Assembly: GCF_902459465.1 (NCBI RefSeq)
Contig: NC_047083.1
Location: forward strand, 126,501 to 190,500
DNA from: Asterias rubens
Lineage: Eukaryota; Echinodermata; Asteroidea; Forcipulatida; Asteriidae
Length of the DNA: 64,000 nt
Reading direction: 5' to 3'
The position numbers were made by a program, and so were the translations under genes. The notes under the pieces are model-generated. The model saw only the letters and a program-made list of their open reading frames with translations, ran no database searches and was not told where the DNA came from. Positions 1 to 13,200 of this stretch are shown piece by piece. Each line of letters opens with the position of its first letter. Position 1 is the stretch's first letter.

Positions 1-417
1 AGATTGGTCAGAAATATTGTTACAAAAGGAACACAAGTGACAACAAGGTTTGTTGTTTGTTTGTATATGTAGACATTAAAAAAAGGAAGAACGAGTAAGG
101 AATGACTGATATCAAAAACATGTTTTTTTTTTGGGGGGGGAGGAAGACCATCGGATACTTGACAGGAAGATTGGATTAGAATCACAATTACAGTCAAATG
201 TGACAAGGAGGTTTTTAGTTTGTTTGTTTTTGTTTGTAGGTTAGAGGACACACACAATGTAGAAGCCTGGATCGGAGGATCTTGTCTGTTATTTCTGCAG
301 TAAGAGGTTACAAAGAAGAAATACACAAAGAAAACCCCTTCCCTCAACGAATGCTTTGATTACAAGTGCAACAATTTGAAGATAAAATCCAATTTTCAAC
401 TTTCTCATTATCTTCAG

Positions 418-949
418 CTTGTCTGACTGGGATCAGTCCCAAGGACATCATGAGTCAACTGAACTTAGGTCCAAACTTGAAGAAGAAAGACAAGCAAGAA
501 AAGAGGTCCTGGCAATGAGACGAGCTTTAGCACAAGAGGTCAAAGAACAAAGCAAGGTCATGGCAGGTCAGTTGGGTTAAAGGTCCAAGTAATATATTTT
601 TACTGTTCTGTGTCTGTGGGATATTGTTGGTGTTTTATTGATTCTGTGCAAGTTCTCAATATACATGAACACATTGTTAAAGACCTACCAATATTTCTGT
701 GTTGAGCCATCTGGCCTTTGACAGCCTGTGCTAGGTGTTAAGGTTCCAATACCCCTCCCTGCCAATCAAACCTTCTGGCATACTGGGGTGCCAGTAACTA
801 GTAGACCCTTTCTGCACTTTTGTTATTCTTGGGGTTGCTCAGTTCTGTGGTTCCCTGATTTAAAGATCAAATATTGAATAATCTTGACAGCTCGTAGCAT
901 GAAGATCAGTACTGGAACTCCTCCTCAACAAGTATCACTAGCAAGATGA
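418..949 (+). CDS. 3' end of a coiled-coil protein gene (partial)
   Basis: Two exons at the left edge close in frame. Exon 418-566 follows a TTATCTTCAG acceptor and ends at a GTCAGT donor. Exon 891-949 follows CTTGACAG and ends at TGA. The visible C terminus is about 69 residues. It begins with a polar stretch (SDWDQSQGHHESTELR), passes into a charged coiled-coil segment rich in E, K, R and Q (SKLEEERQARKEVLAMRRAL), and ends in a basic, uncoiled tail (ISTGTPPQQVSLAR). Reading through the first donor would stop at 580 instead, giving a tail of GQLG. The spliced version looks more natural, but both are possible. The rest of the gene lies left of the window. I do not recognise the family; the coiled coil suggests a scaffold or cytoskeletal protein, which is weak inference. 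Confidence 0.55.
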
Positions 950-1004
950 CAACCTCACCATGACAACATCACCATGGCAACATCAACATGACAACATCAC
1001 CATG
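945..1004. repeat. Short minisatellite, ~15 bp unit
   Basis: About four imperfect copies of ATGACAACATCACC begin at the stop codon of the upstream gene and run into its presumed 3' UTR. Confidence 0.6.
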
Positions 1005-2760
1005 ACTTGAGACTATAAGCTGTGGTTAGCGTCGATTGTCTGCAACTGTCTAAGCTCGTATGACTGCGGTGATTCTTATACTGGCTGAAAGTTTCTGATT
1101 CATCGAAGCTGACTCGACAGTTCATGTCATGGTAAGCGAATTACCATGCGTTACCATGGAAATAGATTTAACAGATATTCAATATAATAACATGTAATAG
1201 AGATGAAGCTGGTAACCATAGAGTGGATACCAGCATTCTTAGGATGATCATACCTCTTATGCCTGCACCGTTTGAAAAAAATGAAGTAACTTTTTATATT
1301 AAGTTCCGTGTTGTGAGGTTTTTTTATCATCAATTACATTACTGATGAAATTTTAGTTTTATATCACAAGCTATATGAAGATTTAATGGTGTTCATAGAA
1401 TATTGATACCTTCTTTCTTTTTTTTCTTTTTTAGATGAATTTACACTTTTGATTTTTAACCTATTAATAACCTTTGCTAATCTGAAATTTAATTTCTATA
1501 AAATTGTATAGTTTGTTATCACACTAATAATGTTTGCATTATTTTAAGTTTAATGTAATTTTTAGTTGTGTGCATATAATCCTTTGTAAAGGAAGGTGTA
1601 TTTAGCAGAGTTTTATTTTTACATTTTTCAGATGTAAATTCTTAATGTTTCAGAAGTTACAAAAGGCCAGAAATTACAAATACAGAAATTGTTCACTTGT
1701 TGGGAAATACTCAAACAACAAAAACACATTGCTTCCAAAGACAAATCCTCGGCCCAAATCAAATGCAATCAAATGTTTTAGGAGTCGTTTTATTTTTGTG
1801 AATTTTAAATTGGTAACGAGGATGCAGTTTGAAAGTGGCCGGCCAGGTTTGATTATTTTGGAGTCAGGTCGGTTATTGACTCGACCTGAACTTTACAACA
1901 AATTATAACTTGCCTTTAAATTGTTTGATGCTTGCTGTGAATATTTAGTAATGAACAGAAATGCAAATTAGCTGAGATTTAGGTTAACCAACATTTATAA
2001 TTTAGTTTTTGTATTTTTCTCTGTTGGTAAAAAGGAGAAAATTATTCACTGCAAAGTTTGTATTCAGTTTATTGATATCAGTCTGATAGTCAGAAGTTTT
2101 AGAAAACATGAGGCAAATAATTGCCCCATCTCAAAAAGATCCTTGATTGATTTTTTTTTTTTACATAGGTTTCTTTTTGGATTGTTTCAGTTTGATTTTA
2201 AAGATGTTGTTTGAGCTGAGTTTCATTCATTTCAGAAATTTCACCAACTTGAGAATAAGCTTCAAATGAATGGGTTTTTATTGAGGTCTGTTAAGATGTA
2301 CCCATATTATTTTACTTGAAATAGTTAGTAAAAGCCTAGCTTTTATGAAGGCAAATAGGAAACTGCCATCTTTATTTTAAAACTTAAAAATAACAAAAAT
2401 TTAATTTGTTTTTGACCTTTCACATTTGACACTGGACAGATTTTGTAGCCACTGATTGTATATAAGATGTAAACACACTAGTTGCTTCCATGCTTCCATG
2501 CAAATGTATTTTGATAAATAGAGCAGATGGATTAAAATGCTGTGGTTATTTTAGAGAAAACGCCTTTAGCTCTTTTTACTTCCGCATAATTGTTTTGAAA
2601 AGTTAATTTGAATTTAATGAAGTACACTAAGTACACAAGGCATTACCATGTGCATTTTAGGTTTAGCCTTATGTACTTATCATTTTTTTTGGCTTTTTGC
2701 TTAAAATAATTTCAAGGCCTTTTGTGCTTAGCAATTTGTGAAAAGTATACAAGTGTAGTA
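1005..2760. other. Non-coding, AT-rich 3' UTR or intergenic DNA
   Basis: I see no convincing exon. Open frames here are short, low in complexity and lack splice context. The stretch probably holds the rest of the 3' UTR of the left-edge gene, then intergenic DNA up to the satellite array. Confidence 0.5.
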
Positions 2761-5700
2761 CCTTGTGTACTTTCTTGAGCGAAAAGTTCTCAAGGCTATA
2801 GCCTTGTACACTTTTTCGAGCGAAAAGTTCACAAGGCTATAATAGCCTTGTACACTTTTACGAGCGAAAAGTTCACAAGGCTATAGCCTTGTACATTTTT
2901 TCGAGCGAAAAGTTCACAAGGCTATATAGCCTTGTACATTTTTTGAAGTGAAAAGTTCACACTTTTTCGAGCGAAAAGTTCACATTTTTCGACAGAAAAG
3001 TTCACAAGCCTTGTACACTTTTTTGAGCGAAAAGTTCACACTTTTTCGAGCAAAAAATTCACAAGGCTATAGCCTTGTACACTTTTACAAGCGAAAAGTT
3101 CACAAGGTTATAGCCTTGTACATTTTTTCGAGCGAAAAGTTCACAAGGCTATAGCCTTGTACACTTTTTCGAGCGAAAAGTTCACACTTTTTCGAGCGAA
3201 AAGTTCACACTTTTTCGAGCGAAAAGTTCACAAGGCTATAGCCTTGTACACTTTTACGAGCGAAAAGTTCACAAGGTTATAGCCTTGTACATTTTTTCGA
3301 TCGAAAAGTTCACAAGGCTATAGCCTTGTACACTTTTACGAGCGAAAAGTTCACAAGGTTATAGCCTTGTACATTTTTTCGAGCGAAAAGTTCACACTTT
3401 TTCGAGCGAAAAGTTCACAAGGCTATAGCCTTGTCAATTTTCAAGCGAAAAGTTCACAAGGTTATAGCCTTGTACATTTTTTCGAGCGAATAGTTCACAA
3501 GGCTATAGCCTTGTACATTTTTTCGAGCGAAAAGTTCACACTTTTTCGAGCGAAAAGTTCACATTTTTCGAGCGAAAAGTTCACAAGGCTATAGCCTTGT
3601 ACACTTTTTCGAGCGAAAAGTTCACAAGGCCTATAGCCTTGTACATTTTTTTGAGCGAAAAGTTCACAAGGCTATAGCCTTGTACATTTTTTTAAGCAAA
3701 AAGTTCACACTTTTTCGAGCGAAAAGTTAACATTTTTCGAGCGAAAAGTTCACAAGGCTATATATAGCCTTGTACATTTTTTCGAGCGAAAAGTTCACAA
3801 GGCTATAGCCTTGTACATTTTTTCGAGCGAAAAGTTCACAAGGCTATATATAGCCTTGTACATTTTTTCGAGCGAAAAGTTCACACTTTTACGAGCGAAA
3901 AGTTCACAAGGCCTTGTACACTTTTTCGAGGTAAAAGTTCACAAGGCTATAGCCTTGTACACTTTTTCGAGCGAAAAGTTCACACTTTTTCGAGCGAAAT
4001 GTTCACAAGGCTATAGCCTTGTACACTTTTTCGAGCGAAAAGTTCACACTTTTTCGAGCGAAAAGTTCACATTTTTCGAGCGAAAAGTTCACAAGGCTAT
4101 AGCCTTGTACATTTTTTCGATCGAAAAGTTCACAAGGCTATAGCTTGTACACTTTTTCGAGGTAAAAGTTCACAAGGCTATAGCCTTGTACACTTTTTCG
4201 AGCGAAAAGTTCACAAGGCTATAGCCTTGTACACTTTTTCGAGCGAAAAGGTCACTTTTTCGAGCGAAAAGTTCACAAGGCTATAGCCTTGTACATTTTT
4301 TCGATCGAAAAGTTCACGAGGCTATAGCCTTGTACACTTTTTCGAGCGAAAAGTTCACAAGGCTATAGCCTTGTACACTTTTACGAGCGAAAAGTTCATA
4401 AGGCTATAGCCTTGTACATTTTTTCGAGCGAAAAGTTCACAAGGCTATAGCCTTGTACATTTTTTTAAGCGAAAAGTTCACACTTTTTTCGAGCGAAAAG
4501 TTCACATTTTTCGAGCGAAAAGTTCACAAGCCTTGTACATTTTTTCGAGCGAAAAGTTCACAAGGCTATAGCCTTGTACATTTTTTCGAGGGAAAAGTTC
4601 ACACTTTTACGAGCGAAAAGTTCACAAGGCTATAGCCTTGTACACTTTTTCGAGGTAAAAGTTCACAAGGCTATAGCCTTGTACACTTTTTCGAGCGAAA
4701 AGTTCACACTTTTTCGAGCGAAAAGTTCACAAGGCTATAGCCTTGTACACTTTTTCGAGCGAAAAGTTCACATTTTTCGAGCGAAAAGTTCACAAGGCTA
4801 TAGCCTTGTACATTTTTTCGAGCGAAAAGTTCACAAGGCTATAGCCTTGTACATTTTTTCGAGCGAAAAGTTCACAAGGCTATATATAGCCTTGTACATT
4901 TTTTCGAGCGAAAAGTTCACAAGGCTATAGCCTTGTACACTTTTTCGAGGTAAAAGTTCACAAGGCTATAGCCTTGTACACTTTTTCGAGCAAAAAGATC
5001 ACAAGGCTATAGCCTTGTACACTTTTTCGAGCGAAAAGTTCACACTTTTTCGAGCGAAAAGTTCACAAGGCTATAGCCTTGTACACTTTTTCGAGCGAAA
5101 AGTTCACATTTTTCGAGCGAAAAGTTCACAAGGCTATAGCCTTGTACATTTTTTCGAGCGAAAAGTTCACACTTTTACGAGCGAAAAGTTCACAAGGCTA
5201 TAGCCTTGTACATTTTTTCGAGCGAAAAGTTCACAAGGCTATAGCCTTGTACATTTTTTCGAGCGAAAAGTTCACAAGGCTATATATAGCCTTGTACATT
5301 TTTTCGAGCGAAAAGTTCACAAGGCTTATAGCCTTGTACACTTTTTCGAGGTAAAAGTTCACAAGGCTATAGCCTTGTACACTTTTTCGAGCGAAAAGAT
5401 CACAAGGCTATAGCCTTGTACACTTTTTCGAGCGAAAAGTTCACACTTTTTCGAGCGAAAAGTTCACAAGGCTATAAGCCTTGTACACTTTTTCGAGCGA
5501 AAAGTTCACATTTTTCGAGCGAAAAGTTCACAAGGCTATAGCCTTGTACATTTTTTCGAGCGAAAAGTTCACACTTTTACGAGCGAAAAGTTCACAAGGC
5601 TATAGCCTTGTACACTTTTTCGAGCGAAAAGTTCACACTTTTTCGAGCGAAAAGTTCACATTTTTCGAGCAAAAAGTTCACAAGGCTATAGCCTTGTACA

Positions 5701-6089
5701 TTTTTTCAAGCGAAAAGTTCACAAGGCTATAGCCTTGTACACTTTTTCGAGCGAAAAGTTCACACTTTTTTGAGCGAAAAGTTCACAAGGCTATATACTT
5801 TTACGAGTGAAAAGTTCATACTTTTTCGAGCGAAAAGTTTACATTTTTCAAGCGAAAAGTTCACAAGGCTATAGCCTTGTACATTTTTTCGAGCGAAAAG
5901 TTCACACTTTTACGAGCGAAAAGTTCACAAGGCTATAGCCTTGTACACTTTTTCGAGCAAAAAGTTCACATGTTTTCAAGCAAAAAGTTCACAAGGCTAT
6001 ATAAGCCTTGTACACTTTTTCGAGCGAAAATTTCAGAAGGCTTGATAGCCTTGTACACTTTTTCGAGCGAAAAGTTCACAAGGCTATAG
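2761..6089. repeat. Satellite-like array of two alternating palindromic modules
   Basis: About 3.3 kb is built from two modules. Module A is about 21 bp (core TTTTTCGAGCGAAAAGTTCA) and is an imperfect dyad, CTTTTTCG paired with CGAAAAG. Module B contains the perfect 18 bp palindrome ACAAGGCTATAGCCTTGT. The usual order is A-B with a ~40 bp period, but A often occurs twice or three times in a row, and B sometimes grows to a TATATATA centre. Point variants such as GAGGTAAAAG and AAAAGATCAC recur with a spacing near 400 bp (for example ~4992 and ~5393), which suggests higher-order repeats. The array lacks stops in some frames, so it yields many repetitive open frames that are not genes. Both ends are abrupt, and the flanks are ordinary AT-rich DNA. 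Confidence 0.95.
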
Positions 6090-6386
6090 GATTTACCCTA
6101 AAACATAGTCCTCAGCAAATGCTTCTTTACAAAATTGATCTCAGTTTTATATAAAATATCAGAAAAATTCACTGCAACATATATACAGAAAATAAACATG
6201 CAAACGTTTTATACATACAAAAATATAAAATAGGAATATTTACAAAAGATATGGCCAAAACAAAAAAACGCATTAACTTCCAAGCTTACAACTAAATTAA
6301 TTAAGATTATTAACAAAAAGTAAAATCACAGACGGCATCTTAAGATACTCCTAAGGTCCATCATCATCTTATAACTCACCTCGCTT

Positions 6387-6766
6387 AGGGCCATGTAACA
6401 CAAAGCAATTTACTGGCAACCAGTTAATACAGGCAATCTCCAAGAACACAAGGCCTTCAAATTTGTATGTTCAAACTGTTCTTCTTTGGATTGTATGACA
6501 TTGTTTGAAGAATGACTCATTAGCTACCAAAGTAGTCCTGTAGCATGCGTTGATGGGCATGATACTTTCATCACATTCATTGCTTACATGCCTTGGTGTT
6601 CTTGAAAGTCTCCAACAGAAGTTTACAGTTGACTCATAGGGTGCCCTTTACCAAGGAGAAAATGCCTTGTTCTCCTTGTCCTTTCCACAACGAAGCATAC
6701 AGGCCCGCACTGAAGTTGGTTGCCTCAAAGTTACCTGTAAAAGTTGCTCGTGTGACAAGGTCCTTA
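6387..6766. mobile_element. Possible MITE with GGCC..TGT.ACAC inverted ends
   Basis: The left end reads GGCCATGTAACACAAAGCAA and the right end reads TTGCTCGTGTGACAAGGTCC, which are approximate inverted repeats about 380 bp apart. A related end, GGCCTTGTCACACATAGCAA, occurs near 10482. There is no transposase frame inside. This fits a non-autonomous DNA element; the exact ends and target duplication are not certain. Confidence 0.45.
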
Positions 6767-6837
6767 CAGTCAATGTTCAGCAGGTGTCTTTAAGGTGGTT
6801 TTGGGCGGGGCAATGGATGCGATGAGAAAACGTGCTT

Positions 6838-7261
6838 CATATTGTAAGGAATCCTCTTGGTCTTAAAGGAGGAAGACTTGCTCTATTTCCCTTCATTATC
6901 TGTGTGCTTGGACTGTTAGTCAGCTTTACGTTGTTTCATTGACGCCGAGATCGCTGGGTTCCTTTAAAGAGAATGGTGTCATATCGTAAGGAATCCTCTT
7001 GGTCTCAAAAGAGGAAGACTTGCTCTATTTCCCTTCATCATCTGTGTGCTTGGACTGTTATTCAGCTTACGTTGTTTCATTGACGCTGAGATCGCTGAGT
7101 TCCTTCAAAGAGAATGGTGTCATATCGTAAGGAATCCTCTTGGTCTTAAAGGAGGAAGACTTGCTCTATTTCCCTTCATCATCTGTGTGCTTGGACTGTT
7201 ATTCAGCTTTATGTTGTTTCATTGAAGCTGTGATCGCTGAGTTCCTTTAAAGAGAATGGTG
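6838..7261 (-). pseudogene. Three tandem downstream copies of the last exon of the CH/ankyrin gene
   Basis: Units starting at 6838, 6980 and 7121 repeat with a period of 141-142 bp. Each matches the 3' part of the true terminal exon, which begins at 7262 and is a fourth unit. On the minus strand each unit carries a pyrimidine-rich, acceptor-like stretch ending CTTTAAAG or similar, then a copy of the C-terminal tail. The middle copy (6980-7118) keeps an open frame to the same FLTI-stop end. The other two (6838-6975 and 7121-7260) have gained one A after the ACAACRT motif and are frameshifted. They lie in the 3' UTR or just beyond it and may be decayed alternative last exons. Confidence 0.8.
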
Positions 7262-10200
7262 TCATATCGTAAGGAATCCTCTAGGTCTTAAAGGAGGTAG
7301 ACTTGCTCCATTTCCCTTCATCATCTGTGTGCTTGGACTGTTATTCAGCTTACGTTGTTTCATTGACGCCGATATCGCTGGGTTTCTCTGCGGTGAACTC
7401 AGAGAAAGTGCAGACACTTGAGCATATAGACCTTTCCCGTGGTAACCTTTGACCTTTTGTGTGATGGCACGGACGAGGTCACGAGCGTGCTTCAAACTGT
7501 AAGCTGTAGAAATCAAAGAAACATAAAAACAACGTTAGAGAACGAACAAGCTGTTGAGAAAACGGTTTCAATTGATTTGATTTGCAACTAACTTCAAAGC
7601 TCTACATCCAGCTAAATATGATTAGAAGCGTTGCATGATGTAGGAATTTACACCTTGCATGACCTTTAACACACTTTTTACACCAGGCAGAGTGCCAAAG
7701 GACCAAATATTATGCCTGTCCTGTCATGGGAGTAAAACAGACACAAAGGATTTTAGTCCTTTTTACTGTGATTAAAGGCCCGGTCACACAGGCCCCAATA
7801 ACGAGAACGAGAACGATAAAAATTTAGGCCCTCGATTGGTTGAATAAGCGCGAGTGTATTCTGCATGAAGCAATTCAAGCAATTGAGGGCATGCATTTTT
7901 ATCGTTCTTGTTTTCGTTCTCGTTATCGGCCTGTGGGACCGGGCCTTTAAACCATTTGATGGTCCTCACCTTTTAGTCTTGCTTTAATCTCATCAGTGAA
8001 GAAGCCACACTCCAACCATTCATCAAAATCAATGATGCAATCAAACGATGTCAGCCCTTGAAGATTCTTATGTCTTACATTAGCTCCTGAATTAATCAAA
8101 ATTAGAACATTCATCAAAATCAATGATGAAATCAATCGATATCAGCCCTTGAAGGTTCTTATAAAGAGTACATTCTGAAGTCCTGAATCTCATTTCTGCT
8201 TTGTGTTTTTTTGTTTTTGCTGTCCTTATATAACAACATTCCTGATATAAAGAGGGCAGTTTGGCCAGTCCCAGGGACCTTGTTGTAACGAGAGGTGACT
8301 ATCTAGTAAACTTGCAGGTACATGTACAACCACGTGTTAACCTTGCTAAGCAAGTTTTTGTGCTAACTTGGTTGTGAAATTGGGCCCAGGATCTAAGTTT
8401 CAAACTCTTTAAATGAACTGACCTGCTTGTAGTAAGACGCTTGCTCCATAGTAATTATTTGCTTGAGTTGCAAAGAACAGCGGAGAGCAGATATCTTCAT
8501 TAACAGCGTCTACATCAGCTCCATATTCAATCAAACACTCTAGGATATCTGTAGGTCCAGTCATACCAGCAGCGTAGTGTAGTGGTCTAAGGAGAATAAT
8601 TATCAACAAAATAGTCAATGGCCTGACGTTTCGACCCTAGCAGAGTCTTTCTAAAGGGCTAAAATGACAACACAACAAACATGAACAGGTACAGTAAGTA
8701 TAGCGTAAGCAGTGAGGTGGAAAGAGAGTCCAAAAGACACACACAAAAAAGCAAGCGGTATGATAAGAAGAACGTTAAGGGGGGGGGGAACAGAAAACCA
8801 GAAAGCACAAGTTAGAACAATTAAAATAAAAAAACATCATTTTAAACAAATTTAGAAATCTGATTTGAAGTAGAGTGTACATGTACATACGTGTTTCCCC
8901 CAGAGTATCTCTGATCCAAGTCTGCTCCATGTTGGAAGAGAAATCTCATCATCTCAAGTCTCTTCTTACTAAAAACAAGAAAACAAAGAACAGTCTTTAC
9001 TTTTATGCATACGTTTGGTATTGATTCTGAAAATTAACGGCAATAAAAACTTACTAGGTAAGAAGTACAGCAGCTTTAGATAGTATAATGGATAAATAGA
9101 GAAACTTCTCACTTCAAAGTACTGCGGTATGCAAAAAGATATTTTAATCTGAGAAGAGTTACTGACAGTAGCGTTTCTCAGATTGTGTATTCCAAAATGC
9201 AGATTATTCTTCATAATCGCTCCGGATCTGAAGCCAGAGCTACTGTTTTGAAACTATAACCCAACTCAAAACTTTTCATCTACAAGTCCTCCGTCATCCT
9301 ACAGTACACTATTAACCCCTTCAAACCAGTAATCAACTATTATCAAACTGTGAGCAAATTATCTAACTAACTATCAAGCGGGATTAGTTACCTTTTAACC
9401 TGTTCAGTTAATATCCGATGAACTAGTATATCTTGTTCATGTTCCTTGAAGTTGAATCCTTGTTCCAGCAACCAAACAGCACAATCCAAGAAGTCATTGG
9501 CCAGAGCTAAATGAAGTAAACTTGGTGGGGATTTCGGATCTTCATTCTGTAAAGATTGTCTTATATTTCCATCAGGGTCGGAGTCTAGAAGTAGTTGGAT
9601 TGCATCGATGCGTCCTTGCATGGCACAGCAGTGGATTGCTAGTAACTCTTTATTGTTACGATGAATCAGGTTAATACTCTCAGCAAGCTGCAAAGTAAAC
9701 ACAAAAAATAAGAATACAAATATTTATAAAGCAAAAAAAAACATATCCACCAAAGGGTGCTCAGGGCACTTGTAAGAAAATAACTTTTAAAAATAGCATG
9801 TCACAAGATGTGATTTTAGTTTGGTCTTGAAATTTTCGACAGTATCATGTCTCCACTGAGTTAGGGAGTTTGTTCCACAAGCGAGGAGCGGCAGAAGCAA
9901 TTACTCAATCACCCCATGATCTTTTTCGATTTGGGGGACAACTAGAGATAGATTACTAGAAGACCAGAGTGACATGGCTTGTGGATGTTGATTAACAGAA
10001 GCGATGTACTGGGAGAACTTTTATGACATCAATCTTCAAACAGACTAAACACACAATGTGAAAAACCACTGATCTTACCAGTTCCTTGAGGCAATCAATA
10101 GAGGTAGCTTTACCCGCCTCTCCGTAACACTTCACATGAAGTGGAGTATTCCCTTCTGAATCTATAGCATTCAACTCGGCTCCATTCTCAAGTAACAGCT

Positions 10201-13200
10201 AAGACAATAAAAAATTGACAAAGTTACAATTATACAATTCTTCTTACTGTTAAGATGTTTTAAGATCCTCACCGCTACTAACCAATCCCTGGCCTAGCAC
10301 CCACCCATCCACCCTCCACTGCCTCCAGTAAAAACTCTTAAGTATTTTCAAGGACAAAAAGCCAAAAACCAAGAACAGAGTAGCTAAAAAACAAGACCTT
10401 GTTACCCTGCTACAGGACAGTGCGTAAATTTTGTTCTAGTGATGCTCACTTCTTAAGTCTCCTGCTAGACTCGATGCTTATGGCCTTGTCACACATAGCA
10501 ATTTTTACAGGCAACTTGGAGGCAACCAACTGCACAGAATGCAACAGGAACTGCAGAGGGAGCCGTTTCTGTGAATGTTTTAAAATATCAACAGCTCTCC
10601 ATTGCCTGTTACCAAGTAAGTTTGTTTATGCTAATAATTATTTTGAGTAATTACCAAAAGTTTCCAGTGCCTTAAACACAAACAAAATGTTATTTTTTGA
10701 GACACACATCTAGTGAGTGACTGACCCTGATAGTGTCTTTGTCTCTTGCTCTATGAAGCGGTGTCGCTCCTTTGTAGTCCAGAAGATTAGCGTCAACTCT
10801 CTCATTAAGAAGTTCTTTAATTACAGGAATGGACCCAAAGTAAGCAGCAGTGTGTAGTAACGTACTTCCATTAATGCATCTACAAACACAAATAAAAGAA
10901 GTAGGATTTGAAACTTTGCATGGTGGATGTGTAACTAGGTTAGGTTTGCGGTCACATCGTGTGAAATCTCTTCCGAGTTGTGGTGGTTCTGAAAACAACT
11001 GATGGTTGACAACTTATAGGTCAAATTACATCCAAAAATTCTTTTTAGAACCAACACTACTCAATAGAGATGTTAACATGGTGTTACTGCAAACCTAAAC
11101 TAATAAATAAAATACAAAATTCACTCAAAAATAATAAGCGCGTTGGGCCCTATTGACTGTTGTATGATGTGAAACACACCCCACACAATGGATGTCTACC
11201 ATTTCCACCATTTTGGGAGTCAATTCCTTTGCATATATTTTGACTCTCAAATTGTCAGACAGGATAGGAAAATAAATATGCACTGCTTGGAGTTTAAATG
11301 GGTCCTTAAAGGGCTTGGGTATTGTTGTCATCACTTGAGTTTTTTGTAAACATTGACAAAAAGAATATCTTAGCAACGTGAAAGTCATACACCTTTGCTA
11401 TTTTGCACACTTTTTGTACCGTATTTGTCTGTTTCTAACTTTGACTTTAAGACTAAATGGTTCTCATACCTGCTTCTAAGACTTGCAAATCCCTTAACTC
11501 CAGTCACGTGATCTTCAACGAGCTTCTTAAGTAACTGAGTGTCTCCTCTCATTAGCTTAGGGATGCAGGATTGAAGATGGTCATAATATTCTAGAAAACA
11601 AGACAATAAGACAGACCATTAGGATCTTGAAGATGGTTGTTGTATTTCAATTCTCAGATAATTAACAAGAGAACTAAATCAGGAAATCTGTTGACCATGA
11701 GCATGGGCAACGACTCATGGATTTATAAATTTAACGATTGATTGATTGATTGATTGATTAACTAACGACTCCTGAAAGATAACCAACTCTACTACAAAAG
11801 AATCAAAGTACGACAGAAGGATAACTTACCAACTATCATGTTTTTCTGTTCATCGCTGCGAACTACATCAAACGCTGTCCTGCTCTGCTTATTCTTGATG
11901 TAAATATTAGTTCCCCATTCGACTAAAAGCTGTGAAAAACATAAATTGCATATCAACTTGTTAGAATAACGTCAAATGAGCCGGTCAACAATTTTAATCA
12001 CTAACCCAAACATCTCTCCTGGATAAGTTTTCTATTTTCCATCTTCAAATTTTCATCTTTAAATCTTCAAAATTCAATTGTTCACAATTTAATAACTTTG
12101 ATCTTTATGAAAGACTCACCTCTGCAGCGTTGTTATGGTGACCCTAAACAGCAGAAAAAAAGAACAAAAAGTAAAAGTTTAGTCAATAAAGTTTGTGAGA
12201 TCATATGCATGGGGTATAAAAACAGAGTACAGTCAGGTCTGAATTGGTGGCTGCGGCTATGGCTAGATTGCTGCTTTATCATGTGTTGAAGTATAAGACA
12301 TCCTTAACAACACCCTTAGCAACTGTCATAGCTGAAGTCGTAGCAGCCGATGCAGATAAGACCTTATTAAAACACCATCACATCGACAATTTGAGGGTTA
12401 GTTCAAACAATCACAACCACACAGCATTAACAAAACTTTCAATACACTCTTTCTTTAATTCAATGAGGGCGCTATTTAAGCTTAGTGTAACATCACAAGC
12501 AGGGTGTTAGTATGAGGTATTGAAACCAGCAAAATAAGGTTAATACAAACAATAACAACCACACAACAATAACATAAAAAAGTGTTAGTTAGAAGAAAAG
12601 TTCATTTGGTAACAAGTTTTAACATACAAACAAACTGTTAACATAGAATCAATAGACAGTTTAGAAATGCCATCTGTGATCACCATCTTTGATTAAAAAC
12701 AATGAAAACATACATGCGTTTATGCGCTGTGCACACCCTCGGCCAATGAGATAACCCTTCACGCATGCGCATTTCATCAACGATTGCAGCCATTGCAAGG
12801 GGTCTAGAGTCAATAGCCAGAAACCTGTAAACACTTGGCAGGGGAACTTCACTGCTGCATCGGATCCGTTTCAATGTTTTGACTAGCCTGCTCTCTAATC
12901 ACACTCCGCACACCCTCGGCCAATGAGATAACCTTTCATGCATGCGCGTTTCATCAACGATTGCGGCCAATGCAAGGGTCTAGAGTCATTAGCCAGAAAC
13001 CTGTAAACACTTGGCAGGGGAACTTCACTGCTGCATCGGATCCGTTTCAATGTTTTGACTAGCCTGCTCTCTAATCACCCTCAAAAAATAGCGAATTCTA
13101 AAGAATAATTTACACAGCAAAGTAGATAGATACACATGGTGTTACAACAAACAAAGTATACATCATTAACCCAGTATGCAATGATTTCTAACCTCATTCC

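Noticed and set aside
2948-6089. Many + strand open frames of 60-118 codons with repeated FSSEKFT, ERKVHKA and RAKSSQGYSLVH strings
   Set aside because: They are translations of the satellite array in its open frames. The same DNA gives all of them, and none has splice or start context.
2761-6089. A CRISPR array
   Set aside because: The repeats are contiguous, without unique spacers, and the host is a eukaryote.
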